NCBI RefSeq assembly: GCF_003426945.1
Contig: NZ_QURO01000004.1
Coordinates: forward strand, 620,001-684,000
Direction: 5' to 3'
Origin: Thermus sediminis
GTDB taxonomy: Bacteria; Deinococcota; Deinococci; Deinococcales; Thermaceae
Length of the DNA stretch: 64,000 nt
Shown here: in pieces, positions 1 through 8,415 of the stretch
How the letters are laid out: each line of letters opens with the position of its first letter
Position numbering within the stretch: position 1 is the first letter of the stretch
The notes under the pieces: generated by a model
What the model saw: the letters and a program-made list of their open reading frames with translations, nothing else
The model's database searches: none
What the model was told of the DNA's origin: nothing
Position numbers and translations under genes: made by a program

Positions 1-366
1 TGGAAGATCGTCCTCGAGGGGACGGCGGTGGGGGCCCTCACCGGCTTCGTGGGCGTGGGCGGGGGCTTTTTGATCGTGCCCGCCCTGGTCCTCCTGGGAG
101 GGCTTCCCATGCACCTGGCCGTGGGCACCAGCCTCCTCATCATCGCCATAAAGTCCTTCGTCGGCTTCTACGCCTACCTCCACCTCCTCCCCGCCCTAGG
201 GCTTTCCGTGAACCTCTCCACCGCTGGGCTTTTCATCCTGGCAGGGGCCTTGGGAAGCCTCCTTGGAGGGAGGCTGGCCCTGAGGCTTCCCCAGGAGGCC
301 TTGAAGCGGGGCTTCGCCCTCTTCCTGGTGGGAATGGGGGCCTACATCGTGGTCCAGAACCTGTAA
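1..366 (+). CDS. TauE/SafE-family membrane permease, C-terminal part
   Basis: The reading frame is already open at base 1, so the gene starts left of the window. The visible 121 residues are strongly hydrophobic and carry the repeat typical of the TauE/SafE (formerly DUF81) family: a glycine-rich GFVGVGGGFLIVPAL segment followed by a membrane helix with the GTSLLII motif. About four membrane segments remain. Members export or import small sulfur-containing or organic anions across the inner membrane; the substrate cannot be told here. The stop codon TAA overlaps the TAAACT hexamer that probably serves as -10 for the next gene. Family call firm, substrate unknown. Confidence 0.85.
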   Translation, partial: WKIVLEGTAVGALTGFVGVGGGFLIVPALVLLGGLPMHLAVGTSLLIIAIKSFVGFYAYLHLLPALGLSVNLSTAGLFILAGALGSLLGGRLALRLPQEALKRGFALFLVGMGAYIVVQNL

Positions 367-376
367 ACTCTAGGGC

Positions 377-1225
377 GTGCCCTTCCGCACCTTCTTGGCG
401 GTCCAGGCCGAGGCCAGGCCGGAGGCCTACTGCACGGAGGGGGCCTTCCGGGAGCGGGTCTTCGCCCTCCTCAAGCCCCTGGAAGGCACCCCAGCCCCCA
501 GGCTCGCCGCCTTCCCCGAGCTCTTCGGCCTCCCCCTCCTCCTCCACCTGGGGGGGGAGTTCCGCCCAATGGAACTCCTCCGGGACCCCCTCCTCCCTTG
601 GCGGCGGGCCCGGCGGGCCTACGGGGTCTTCCACCGGGTCATGGCCGAGGCCGCCCGGGCCTTTGGCACCTACCTCCTTTCAGGCACCCTCCTCTCCCCT
701 CCCTACGAGGAGGAGCTTTCCCGGGGGCGGTTTGCCCGCACCTTCCTCTTCCAAAACCTGGCCCTCTTCTATAACCCCGAGGGCCGCCTCCTGGCCCAGG
801 TGCCGAAGATGGAACGCACGCCTCCCGAGCGCTGGCTGAGGCCCGGGCGCTTCGGCCCCCATCTGGTGGAAACCCGGGCCGGGCGGGTGGGCCTCCTGAT
901 CTGCCTGGACGGCTTTTTTGAGAAGCACCTCTCTCGCCTGGACGCCCTGGGGGCGGAGGTCCTCCTCCAACCCTCCGCCAACCCCGCCTCCTGGGAGAGG
1001 CCCTGGCCCTGGGACCCGGGCCGGAAGGAGGGGGAGGTCTGGCTGGCCTCGGCCCGGGAGAGGCTTCTAGGCCGGGAGAACCTCAAAATCCTTCTCAACC
1101 CCATGCTGAACGGCAGGATCCTCTCCTTTTCCTTTGAGGGGCAAAGCGGGATCTACGCCCCCGGGGAGGCCCTTCGCCTGGCCCAAAACCCCAGGGGGGA
1201 CGAGGCCCTCCTCCTCACCCTATAG
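377..1225 (+). CDS. Nitrilase/carbon-nitrogen hydrolase family protein
   Basis: A 282-residue protein of the carbon-nitrogen hydrolase superfamily, which hydrolyses nitriles, amides or N-carbamoyl compounds with a Glu-Lys-Cys triad. All three candidates are visible: Glu48 in AAFPELFG, Lys144 in VPKMERTP and Cys176 in LLICLDGF. Length is normal for a single-domain member. The GTG start at 377 is chosen because TAAACT lies at 364-369, seven bases upstream, with no ribosome-binding site, matching the leaderless pattern seen throughout the window. The 3' end overlaps the convergent parvulin gene by six bases. The substrate is not predictable; the FFEKHLS after the Cys differs from the usual CYDxxFPE of characterised amidases. 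Confidence 0.85.
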   Translation: MPFRTFLAVQAEARPEAYCTEGAFRERVFALLKPLEGTPAPRLAAFPELFGLPLLLHLGGEFRPMELLRDPLLPWRRARRAYGVFHRVMAEAARAFGTYLLSGTLLSPPYEEELSRGRFARTFLFQNLALFYNPEGRLLAQVPKMERTPPERWLRPGRFGPHLVETRAGRVGLLICLDGFFEKHLSRLDALGAEVLLQPSANPASWERPWPWDPGRKEGEVWLASARERLLGRENLKILLNPMLNGRILSFSFEGQSGIYAPGEALRLAQNPRGDEALLLTL

Positions 1226-2134
1226 GCGTAGGCGCTCGGGAAAGAGCCGAATGGGGATGGAGCGGACGAGGGCCTGGGCCAACTTCTCCCAGGCCTTGGC
1301 CTTCAGGAACCTTTCCAACTCGGGGGCCACCTGCTCCAAGGGGTAGCGGCCCGGGGGGAGAACCCTTTCCAGGAGGATCAGGTGGAAGCCGTACTCGGTC
1401 TTCACCGGAGCGGAAACCTGGCCGGGCCTCAGGAGGAGGGCCCTTTCAAAAGCGGGGATGTAGGTGCCCTCGGGCTCGCACCCCAGGTCCCCACCCGCCT
1501 CCTTGGAGCCCGGGTCCTGGGAAACCTCCTGGGCCACCTTGGCGAAGGCCTCTCCCCCATTCAGGCGGGCCAGGGCAGCCTCGGCCTCCTCCAGGGTGGG
1601 CAGGAGGATGTGCCGGGCGCAGTAGAGGGTCCCGTGCCGGTACTCCGGGGAAAGGAGCCAGAGGATTTTGAGGGCGGCAGGGGACACAGCCAGCTTGGCC
1701 TGGTAGTGGCCCTCGAGGGCCTCCAGGGCCATGGCCTCGCTCAGGAGGGCACGGTAGGCGGGGAGGTCCGGCACCCCCGCCCCCTTGAGGGCCGAAAGGA
1801 GGGCCTCCTCGCTGGGGAAGGCAGCCTTGAGCTCCCCCACCCGGGCCTCCACCCGGTCGGGGCGGGGCCAAAAGCCCTGGGCCCGGGCCACCTGAAGGAG
1901 GGCCCGCTCCTCCGCCAGGGCCTCGAGGTAGGGGGCCCGGTACTGGGCCAGGAGGCTGAGGGTTTCCTCCGACTCGGAGAGGCCGAGCTGCCTCAGGGCG
2001 CCCTTGGCGAAGAGGCCGAAGCGGAGGTCAAACTGGCTTCGGGTGACGGCCTCCTCCCCCACCTGGGCCACCACGGGGTCCTCCTGGGCCAGGGCGGGAA
2101 GGCCCAGGGCCAGGGCCAAAAAAAGGGCGCGCAT
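1220..2134 (-). CDS. Exported parvulin-type peptidyl-prolyl isomerase (SurA/PrsA-like)
   Basis: About 304 residues. A signal peptide (MRALFLALALGLPALAQ) is followed by a SurA-like helical region with the VAQVGEEAVTRSQFDLRF opening common to SurA/PpiD/PrsA, then a rotamase core around residues 190-280 with the CARHILL and GGDLGCEPEGTYIPAFERAL motifs of PpiC domains. It should act outside the inner membrane as a chaperone and prolyl isomerase for exported proteins. The ATG at 2134 is preferred over upstream starts because the signal peptide begins there and a TAGCAT -10 (opposite strand of 2140-2145) lies five bases before it. It is divergent from hemE, sharing that -10 region. Confidence 0.88.
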   Translation of the reverse strand: MRALFLALALGLPALAQEDPVVAQVGEEAVTRSQFDLRFGLFAKGALRQLGLSESEETLSLLAQYRAPYLEALAEERALLQVARAQGFWPRPDRVEARVGELKAAFPSEEALLSALKGAGVPDLPAYRALLSEAMALEALEGHYQAKLAVSPAALKILWLLSPEYRHGTLYCARHILLPTLEEAEAALARLNGGEAFAKVAQEVSQDPGSKEAGGDLGCEPEGTYIPAFERALLLRPGQVSAPVKTEYGFHLILLERVLPPGRYPLEQVAPELERFLKAKAWEKLAQALVRSIPIRLFPERLRL

Positions 2135-2139
2135 GCCCC

Positions 2140-2149
2140 ATGCTAGCAT
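2140..2149. promoter_or_regulatory. Palindromic shared -10 region between parvulin gene and hemE
   Basis: ATGCTAGCAT is a perfect 10-base palindrome. Read on the plus strand it offers TAGCAT seven bases before the GTG of hemE at 2157; read on the minus strand the same hexamer lies five bases before the ATG of the parvulin gene at 2134. No Shine-Dalgarno sequence is seen on either side, so both mRNAs would be leaderless. Promoter activity is inferred from sequence only. Confidence 0.55.
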
Positions 2150-2156
2150 GGAGGGC

Positions 2157-3173
2157 GTGAACGACCTCATCCTGCGGGCGGCCCGGGGGGAGCCCACCCC
2201 CAGGCCCCCCGTCTGGTTCATGCGCCAGGCGGGCCGCTACCAGAAGTCCTACCAGGAGATCCGGAAGCGCTACACCCTGCCCGAGATCGTGCAGAACCCC
2301 GAGGTGGCGGCGGAGGTCACCCTGCTGCCCGTGCGGGAGCTTGGGGTGGACGCCGCCATCCTCTTCGCCGACATCACCACCCCCCTTTACGGCATGGGGG
2401 TGGACCTGGACCTGGTGGAGGGCAAGGGGCCCGTGATCCACCGCCCCATCCGGGACCGGGAAGGGGTGGAGGCCCTGAGGCCCCTGGAACCGGAGGAGGA
2501 CGTGCCCTTCGTCCTGGAGGCCATCCGCCTCCTAAAGAAGGAGCTGGAGGTCCCCCTCATCGGCTTCGCCGGGGCCCCCTTCACCCTGGCGAGCTACCTC
2601 GTGGAGGGGGGGCCAAGCCGCCGCTTCTTGGAGGTCAAAGGCTTCATGTACCGGGAAGAGGCCCTGTGGCACCAGCTCATGGAAAAGCTCACCGAGGCCA
2701 TGGCCCGCTACCTGAGGGCCCAGGCGGAGGCGGGGGCCGACCTCCTCCAGGTCTTTGACTCCTGGGTGGGGGCGCTTTCCCCCGCGGACTACCGCCGCTA
2801 CGTGAAGCCCCACATGGGGAGGCTCTTCCAGGCCCTGAAGCCCCTAGGGGTCCCGGTCATCCACTTCGGCGTGGGCACCATGGGCTTCCTCCAGGAGATG
2901 CGGGAGGCAGGGGGGGACGTCCTGGGCCTGGACCACCACACCCCCCTCCCCTGGGCCCGGGAGGTCTTGGGGAGGACCCCGGTCCAGGGCAACCTGGACC
3001 CCGCCGTCCTCTTCGCCCCCAAGGAGGTGATAAGGCGGGAGGTGAGGCGCATCCTGGAGGAGAACGCCGGCCGAGCGGGGCACATCTTCAACCTGGGCCA
3101 CGGGATCCTGCCCGGAACTCCACACGCCCACGTGGCCTACGTGGTAGAACTCGTGAAGGAGGTAGCGGCGTGA
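2157..3173 (+). CDS. hemE: Uroporphyrinogen decarboxylase
   Basis: Converts uroporphyrinogen III to coproporphyrinogen III in heme synthesis. The 338-residue product has the family signature near its start (PVWFMRQAGRYQ), the catalytic Asp region ILFADITTPLYGMG and the conserved GHGILPGTPHAHV near the C terminus. GTG 2157 (MNDLILRA) is preferred to ATG 2148 because TAGCAT at 2144-2149 then lies seven bases upstream, and the protein begins as I remember the T. thermophilus enzyme; ATG 2148 would add three residues. First gene of a hemE-hemH-hemY operon whose members overlap by 4 and 19 bases. Confidence 0.95.
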   Translation: MNDLILRAARGEPTPRPPVWFMRQAGRYQKSYQEIRKRYTLPEIVQNPEVAAEVTLLPVRELGVDAAILFADITTPLYGMGVDLDLVEGKGPVIHRPIRDREGVEALRPLEPEEDVPFVLEAIRLLKKELEVPLIGFAGAPFTLASYLVEGGPSRRFLEVKGFMYREEALWHQLMEKLTEAMARYLRAQAEAGADLLQVFDSWVGALSPADYRRYVKPHMGRLFQALKPLGVPVIHFGVGTMGFLQEMREAGGDVLGLDHHTPLPWAREVLGRTPVQGNLDPAVLFAPKEVIRREVRRILEENAGRAGHIFNLGHGILPGTPHAHVAYVVELVKEVAA

Positions 3174-4129
3174 ACGTGCTCCTGATGGCTTACGGCACCC
3201 CCTACATTCCCGAGGAGATCGCCCCCTACTACACGGACATCCGCCGGGGCAAGCCTCCGCCGGAGGAGCTTTTGGAGGAGCTCTCCGGGCGCTACGAGGC
3301 GATCGGCAAAAGCCCTTTGAACGAGATCACCCTGGTCCAGGCCATGCGCCTCCAGGCCCTTTTGAACCTCGAGGCCCCCCCCTACCCCAAGCGCCTCCAA
3401 GGCCCCTTCGGCCCCCGCACCCCCCAGGGCCCAGCCCGGGTCTACGTGGGCACCAAGCACTGGCTCCCCTCCATCGGGGAGGCCGTGGCCGCCATGCACG
3501 AGGACGGGGTGCGGCGGGCGGTGGCCATCGTGGCCGCCCCCCACTACTCCCTAAGGAGCGTGGCCGAGTACCAGGAGAAGGTGGAGGCCGCCCTCAAGGC
3601 CCTCCCCGAGCCCATAGACTTCCTCTGGGTGGAGAGCTACGAGGCCCACCCGGGCCTCATCGCCGCCTACGCCCGGCGGCTGGAGGAGGCCATCTGGCGG
3701 CTCAAGGACCCCAGGCGGGCCGCTTACGTCTTCACCGCCCACTCCATCCCCCTCCCCGCCGTGGAGCGGGGGGACCCCTACCCCAGGCAGGTGGAAAGGA
3801 CGGCGGAGCTCATCGCCAAGAGGCTCTCCCTGCCCCGCCACTTCGTGGCCTACCAGTCGGCGGGAAGGACCCCCGAGCCCTGGCTTGGCCCCGACATCAA
3901 CGAGCTTTTGCGGGAGCTTAGGGAACAGGGCTTTGAGGAGGCCGTGGTCCAGGCGGTGGGCTTCCCCGCCGACCACCTGGAGGTCTACTACGACCTGGAC
4001 CTCGAGGCCCAGGCCACGGCAGGGGAGGTGGGGCTGCGCCTCCTCCGGGCCCGGAGCCTCAACGCCGATCTGGACTACATCCAGGTCCTCAAGGACCTGG
4101 TGGAGGCCGCGTGGCTCAGGCCGTTGTGA
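3170..4129 (+). CDS. hemH: Ferrochelatase (probably coproporphyrin-type)
   Basis: Inserts ferrous iron into the porphyrin ring. The 319-residue protein begins MNVLLMAYGTPYIPEEIAPY, typical of ferrochelatases, and holds the TAHSIP motif with the metal-handling His near residue 200, plus QSAGRTPEPWLGPDI. It starts with GTG overlapping the hemE stop (GTGA) and is overlapped by the next gene, so expression is translationally coupled. T. thermophilus also has a chlorite-dismutase-like HemQ protein, which implies the coproporphyrin-dependent route, so the substrate here is more likely coproporphyrin III than protoporphyrin IX. That last point is inference from the genus, not visible in this window. 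Confidence 0.93.
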   Translation: MNVLLMAYGTPYIPEEIAPYYTDIRRGKPPPEELLEELSGRYEAIGKSPLNEITLVQAMRLQALLNLEAPPYPKRLQGPFGPRTPQGPARVYVGTKHWLPSIGEAVAAMHEDGVRRAVAIVAAPHYSLRSVAEYQEKVEAALKALPEPIDFLWVESYEAHPGLIAAYARRLEEAIWRLKDPRRAAYVFTAHSIPLPAVERGDPYPRQVERTAELIAKRLSLPRHFVAYQSAGRTPEPWLGPDINELLRELREQGFEEAVVQAVGFPADHLEVYYDLDLEAQATAGEVGLRLLRARSLNADLDYIQVLKDLVEAAWLRPL

Positions 4130-5466
4130 TCGGCGGAGGGTGGGCGGGGCTTGCCGCCGCCTTGGCCCTGGGGGAGGCCGGGGTGGACTTCCTCCTCCTG
4201 GAGGCGGCCCCCAGGCTTGGGGGCAAGGTGCGCACCCTGGGACAGGGAGGGTTCCTGGTGGAGGGGGGGCCCGACGCCAGCGTCCGCTACAAAGGGGAGG
4301 TCCTGGAGCTGGCCCAAAGGTTTGGCCTGGAGTCCATCGGCACCCTGCCGCAAAAGCCCTCGGCCCTCATCCTGAAGGGGGGAAGGGCCCATCCCCTCCC
4401 CGAGGGGCTCATGCAGGTGATCCCCGGGGACCTCAAGGCCCTGGCCAGGACCCCGCTCCTCTCCCTCTCCGGGAAGCTCCGGGCCCTTATGGACCTCGTG
4501 CTTCCCCGGGGGAAGAAGGAGGACGAGAGCCTAAGGGAGTTCGTGGAGCGCCGCCTGGGCCCCGAGGTCTACGCTGCCCTGGTGGCCCCCCTGGCGGGGG
4601 GAATCTACGGGGGCGAGCCCGAGGGGCTTTCCATGAAGGCCGCCTTCCCCCAGCTCCTGGAGCTGGAAAAGGGGCACCGGAGCCTCCTCCTGGGGGCCAT
4701 GCGGGCGAGGAAGGCCCGGGGAAGCCGGGAGGGGGGAAGCCTCTTCTTCTCCTTCCCCAAGGGGCTTTCCGCCCTCACCCAAAGGATGGCCGAGGCCCTG
4801 GGGGAAAGGGTCCGCCTCCTCTCCCCGGTGGTGGGGGTGGAGCCCGTGGGGAGCCGGTACCGCCTCCACACCCCCAAGGGGGCCCTGGAGGCGGAGGCGG
4901 TGATCCTCGCCACCCCCGCCCCCCAGGCGGCAGCCCTCCTCAGGCCCTTCCTCCCCGAGGCCACCGCCCTTCTAAAGGGCATCCCCCACACCCAGGCAGC
5001 CACGGTGAGCCTGGCCTTCCCCGAACCCCTACCCGTGGTGGGCCACGGCCTCCTCATCGCAAAGGGGGAGGGCTTTCGGGTCAGGGGCTTCACCTGGGCC
5101 CACCAGAAGTGGCCGGGGCGGGCCCCCGAGGGGCATAGCCTGGTCCGGGCCTACCTCTCCGGGGAGGCGGCCCGGCTTGCGGAGGCCGAGCTGGCCAAGG
5201 TCGCCCTGGAGGACCTCCGCCGCTTCCTGGGTCGGGAGGTGCGCCCCAGCCACACCTTCGTCTTCCGCTTCCCCGAGGGGATGCCCGCCTACCAGGTGGG
5301 CCACCTGGAGCGGCTTGGCCGCCTGGAGATGGCCCTCCTGAAGGCCCCGGGGGTCTTCCTGGCGGGGAACTACCTGGAGGGGGTGGGCCTCCCCGAGGTG
5401 GTGCGCTCGGGGAAGAGGGCAGCAAGCCGGGCCCTGGCCCACCTGGCCCTGGCCCCCACCCCTTAG
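4111..5466 (+). CDS. hemY: Coproporphyrinogen III/protoporphyrinogen oxidase, HemY type
   Basis: An FAD-dependent six-electron oxidase of about 451 residues. The N terminus carries the dinucleotide-binding motif VVIGGGWAGLAAALAL with LLLEAAPRLGGKVRT; the C terminus has VFLAGNYLEGVGLPEVVRSG, the conserved FAD-contact segment of this family. It overlaps the end of hemH by 19 bases, so it is the third gene of the heme operon. In the coproporphyrin-dependent pathway this enzyme (CgoX) acts before the chelatase. Start GTG 4111 is the only one close to the glycine-rich motif. Substrate, coproporphyrinogen or protoporphyrinogen, is inferred from pathway context. Confidence 0.92.
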   Translation: MAQAVVIGGGWAGLAAALALGEAGVDFLLLEAAPRLGGKVRTLGQGGFLVEGGPDASVRYKGEVLELAQRFGLESIGTLPQKPSALILKGGRAHPLPEGLMQVIPGDLKALARTPLLSLSGKLRALMDLVLPRGKKEDESLREFVERRLGPEVYAALVAPLAGGIYGGEPEGLSMKAAFPQLLELEKGHRSLLLGAMRARKARGSREGGSLFFSFPKGLSALTQRMAEALGERVRLLSPVVGVEPVGSRYRLHTPKGALEAEAVILATPAPQAAALLRPFLPEATALLKGIPHTQAATVSLAFPEPLPVVGHGLLIAKGEGFRVRGFTWAHQKWPGRAPEGHSLVRAYLSGEAARLAEAELAKVALEDLRRFLGREVRPSHTFVFRFPEGMPAYQVGHLERLGRLEMALLKAPGVFLAGNYLEGVGLPEVVRSGKRAASRALAHLALAPTP

Positions 5467-5581
5467 GGGGGTCCCGGAGCCCGACCAGGAGGCGGGCCCA
5501 ACCCCTCGGGGAGGGGCGTCGCCACCGGCCCAGGGGGGAGCAGGGACCGGGCCAGGGGCGGGGCAGCATAGAATAAGCCGG

Positions 5582-7822
5582 ATGTCTATATCCTATCCGG
5601 CCATCGCTCTGGCCTCCTTCCTGGTGGGGGTGCTGATGGGGCTTCTGGGCTACGCTAGCGCCCACATCCTCCCCTGGTTTATGGTCTCCGTGGCCCTCGT
5701 GGCTAGCCTCTACGGCCTTCCCTGGGGACTCCTGGCCATCCTTCCCGCCACCCTCATCCTCCTCTATTTTCCCGGCTTCAACCTGGTGGCCCTGGCCCTC
5801 CTCCTCCTCTCCGCCCTCCTGGCCCACGGGGTGGGGGAAAGCCTCAGGCGGGCCCACCGGAGGGCCAAGGCCCTGGCCAGGAGCCTGCGCCTCATCGCCA
5901 TGGCCCTCGAGGCCCTCCCCCAGGCCGAAGGCCGGGAGGCCCTCCTCCAAAGCCTTCCGGAGCGCCTGGCCGCCCTAGGGGAGGGAGGGCACGTGGGGGT
6001 CTGGGTCCCCGCCCCCGGGGGCCTTAACCTCCTTGCGGCCCATCCCCCCATGAGCCTCTCCTGGATCCCCGATAGCGGCGTGGTGGGCCGGGCCTACCGG
6101 GAAGGCCAACCCCTCCACATCCCCGACGTGAGGAAGGAACCCAGCTACATCCCAGACCCCGCCATCCCCACCCTCTCCGAGCTGGCCCTGCCCCTTTGGG
6201 AGAGGGGGGAGGTGGTGGCCGTCCTCAACCTGGAACGCCCCGGGCCCTTCCTCCCCGAGGAGGTGGAAGGCCTGATCCGCTTCGCCCAGGCGGCGAGCCT
6301 CCACCTGGACCGTCTGGCGGACCTGCAGGAAAGGGCCCTCCTGGCCGGGCTTTCAGAGAAGCTGCAAAGCGCCAAGACCCTGGGGGAAGGGGCGCAGAAG
6401 GCCCTGGCCTTCCTGGTGACCGCCTTGGGCCTTCAGGCTGGGGCCCTCTGGGAGGCCCGGGGGGGACGGATGGGGGCCCTGGCCCACTTCGGGGTGGAGG
6501 AGGAAAGCCTGAAGCGGGTCCTAGAGGAGGGCCTTCCCTACGGCGTGGGCCTGGCCTGGCGGGTCTACGAGACGGGAAGCCCCCTCTTCACCGCCCGCTA
6601 CGCCGAGGAAAGCCAGGGGGTTCCTGCCCTCCAGGCCCTGGACTGGCGCACCCTCGCCGCCCTGCCCGTTCCCTCCCCGGGCGCCCCGAGAAGCCGGAGG
6701 GTCCTGGTCCTGGGCCAGCGGGAGGCGCGCCCCTGGCGCAGGGCGGAGGTGGACCTCCTCCTCTCCGCCTGCCGCACCCTGGCCCTGGGGCTTGAACGCC
6801 TCCAGGAGAAGGCCCGGCACCAGGCGGTGAACCGCCTCTTCCTGGAGCTTTTGGAAAGGCCCCCGGAGGGACTCTACCAGGAGGTCCTAGAGGAGGCCAT
6901 CCGCCAGGTTCCAGGGGCAGAGGCGGGAAGCCTCCTTGTCCTGGAGGAGGGGACCTACCGCTACCGGGCGACGGCGGGGTACGACCTGGAAAGGCTCCGG
7001 GAGGTGGCCTTTAGCGCGGAGGGCCAGCTCCTCTGGTACGGCTTGGACCAGGAGGGGGCCAGGAGGGGGGAGCCCAGGATCCTCAGCGCCGAGGCCCGTC
7101 CCATCGCCGAGATCAGCCACCAGACCGCCCCGCCCGAGGTTATGGACGCTGCGGGAAGGGCCCGGGAGATCCAGGCCAACCTCTGCCTCCCCATCCCCTA
7201 CAAGGGGGAGGTGCTCGCCTACCTCAATCTGGACAACCTCCACGATCCCCGGGCCTTCGGGGAGGACAGCCTCGAGGCCGCCCGCTTCTTCGCCGCCCCC
7301 CTGGCCACCCTCCTCCACGAGGCCAGGACCCGGAGGCTCCTGGAGGAGGCCGCCTTCACCGACCCCCTCACGGGCCTCCCCAACCGCCGGGCCTTTGACA
7401 GGGCCTTCCTGGAGGAGCTAAGGCGGGCCGAGCGCTACGGCTACCCCCTCTCCCTGGCCGTCTTGGACCTCAAGGGCTTCAAAGCCATCAACGACCGCCT
7501 GGGCCATGCCCAAGGGGACCTGGCCCTCATCCGCGTGGCCCAGGCCCTCTCCAAAGAACGTCGCAACGGGGACCGGGTCTTCCGTTGGGGGGGCGACGAG
7601 TTCGCCGCCCTCTTCCCTCACACGGGGAGGGAGGGGGCCATCAGGGCCGCCTTCCGCTACGCCCGGGCCATTGAGAAAATCTGTCTGGAGGGCCTTTGCC
7701 TAGGGGTGAACATCGGGCTCGCCAGCTACCCCGAGGACGGGCAAAGCCCAGACGAGCTCCTTTCTGTCGCCGACACCCGCATGTACGGGGCCAAGGCCCA
7801 GGGGGTCACGGTCCTCGCCTGA
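5582..7822 (+). CDS. Membrane-anchored GAF-domain diguanylate cyclase
   Basis: A 746-residue c-di-GMP synthase. Residues 1-85 form about four membrane helices; roughly 95-240, 250-390 and 400-570 look like three GAF-type sensor domains; 575-746 is a GGDEF domain opening with AFTDPLTGLPNRRAFD. The active-site GGDEF is intact at residues 670-674, and RNGD lies five residues before it, forming the product-inhibition I-site. Expression is probably leaderless: TAGAAT at 5569-5574 is seven bases before the ATG. It is followed by a small hairpin terminator and, two genes later, by a second c-di-GMP enzyme, so this is a c-di-GMP locus. The signal sensed by the GAF domains is unknown. Confidence 0.92.
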   Translation: MSISYPAIALASFLVGVLMGLLGYASAHILPWFMVSVALVASLYGLPWGLLAILPATLILLYFPGFNLVALALLLLSALLAHGVGESLRRAHRRAKALARSLRLIAMALEALPQAEGREALLQSLPERLAALGEGGHVGVWVPAPGGLNLLAAHPPMSLSWIPDSGVVGRAYREGQPLHIPDVRKEPSYIPDPAIPTLSELALPLWERGEVVAVLNLERPGPFLPEEVEGLIRFAQAASLHLDRLADLQERALLAGLSEKLQSAKTLGEGAQKALAFLVTALGLQAGALWEARGGRMGALAHFGVEEESLKRVLEEGLPYGVGLAWRVYETGSPLFTARYAEESQGVPALQALDWRTLAALPVPSPGAPRSRRVLVLGQREARPWRRAEVDLLLSACRTLALGLERLQEKARHQAVNRLFLELLERPPEGLYQEVLEEAIRQVPGAEAGSLLVLEEGTYRYRATAGYDLERLREVAFSAEGQLLWYGLDQEGARRGEPRILSAEARPIAEISHQTAPPEVMDAAGRAREIQANLCLPIPYKGEVLAYLNLDNLHDPRAFGEDSLEAARFFAAPLATLLHEARTRRLLEEAAFTDPLTGLPNRRAFDRAFLEELRRAERYGYPLSLAVLDLKGFKAINDRLGHAQGDLALIRVAQALSKERRNGDRVFRWGGDEFAALFPHTGREGAIRAAFRYARAIEKICLEGLCLGVNIGLASYPEDGQSPDELLSVADTRMYGAKAQGVTVLA

Positions 7823-7835
7823 ACCCCTTGCCCAA

Positions 7836-7849
7836 ACCCCTTTCGGGGT
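7836..7849 (+). terminator. Short hairpin after the diguanylate cyclase gene
   Basis: ACCCC and GGGGT pair around a TTTC loop fourteen bases after the stop codon. No T-run follows, so termination is probable rather than certain. It separates the cyclase gene from the structured leader that begins about thirty bases later. Confidence 0.4.
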
Positions 7850-7881
7850 GTACCCTTGAGCTAGGGACGGTAAAGTTCCCA

Positions 7882-8015
7882 CAGGCACCTCGGAGGCGAG
7901 GAAGCCCGTCCTGCAATCTGGGCGCCTGGGACGGGTGGAGCCAGTGGCGCAACCGGCCGGACGCCATAGCTCGGCTATGCCGCCGACCCTTGCGCCACCT
8001 CCCCCAAGGAGGTGG
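7882..8015 (+). promoter_or_regulatory. Structured leader with competing hairpins; candidate riboswitch
   Basis: The leader of the small exported-protein gene holds an ordered set of perfect pairings: CCTCG/CGAGG around GAGG (7888-7901 region); CCCGTCC 7905-7911 with GGACGGG 7929-7935; CAGGC 7882-7886 with GCCTG 7924-7928, which crosses the previous stem and could form a pseudoknot; GTGGCGCAA 7944-7952 with TTGCGCCAC 7990-7998, enclosing CATAGC/GCTATG (7965-7979). Finally CCACCTCC 7995-8002 pairs perfectly with GGAGGTGG 8008-8015, which is the ribosome-binding site. The last two stems share bases 7995-7998 and exclude each other, the usual arrangement of a translational riboswitch. I could not match it to a known class, including c-di-GMP-I and -II. 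Confidence 0.6.
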
Positions 8016-8017
8016 GC

Positions 8018-8374
8018 ATGCGGCCGTGGATCCTAGCCCTCTTGATCCTCGTAGGGGGCGTGGCCCTGGCCCAAAGCGCCGCCAGCGTGGGCGTGGGCAT
8101 CCGCATCCCCGCGGTGGTGGGGCTCCGCCTGGCGGAGGCGGGAGGGCCCTTGGTCCCCACCCTGGAGCTTGGGCCCGGGGTCCACACCCTAAGGCTCGTG
8201 GCCAACACCCGGTGGGAGCTTCGGGTGGAGGTGGAAGGCCAGGCCTTCCTGGCCTCTTTCCCGCTCCAGGCGGGCAGGCACGTCTTCTCTGGCCGGGGGG
8301 GACTGACCTTTACCCTGGAGGTATCCCCGGGAGGCCGGGTGCGCCTCGAGGTGGGCCTGCCCGGAGCTCCCTAG
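8018..8374 (+). CDS. Small exported protein of unknown function
   Basis: A 118-residue protein with a clear signal peptide (MRPWILALLILVGGVALAQS) and a mature part of about 98 residues rich in beta-forming, glycine-rich stretches, such as IRIPAVVGLRL and HVFSGRGGLTFTLEV. I do not recognise the family. ATG 8018 is chosen over the in-frame GTG 8012 because a strong AAGGAGGT (8006-8013) sits at correct spacing. That binding site is part of a perfect 8-bp hairpin, so translation is probably switched by the leader RNA. Its place between two c-di-GMP enzyme genes suggests an envelope or surface role linked to c-di-GMP, but this is inference only. Confidence 0.75.
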   Translation: MRPWILALLILVGGVALAQSAASVGVGIRIPAVVGLRLAEAGGPLVPTLELGPGVHTLRLVANTRWELRVEVEGQAFLASFPLQAGRHVFSGRGGLTFTLEVSPGGRVRLEVGLPGAP

Positions 8375-8415
8375 AACCCCGACCCCTTAGGGTGTAGACT
8401 AGAGGGGATTCGGTC

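Noticed and set aside
2004-2147. N-terminal extension of hemE back to 2004
   Set aside because: It would run through the start of the divergent parvulin gene and adds 51 residues absent from the family as I know it.
7863-8015. Match to the c-di-GMP-I (GEMM) riboswitch
   Set aside because: The genomic context suggests it, but the conserved core and tetraloop receptor sequences are absent, so I report only an unclassified leader.
8012-8374. GTG start at 8012 for the small exported protein
   Set aside because: It lies inside the ribosome-binding site; ATG 8018 has correct spacing.
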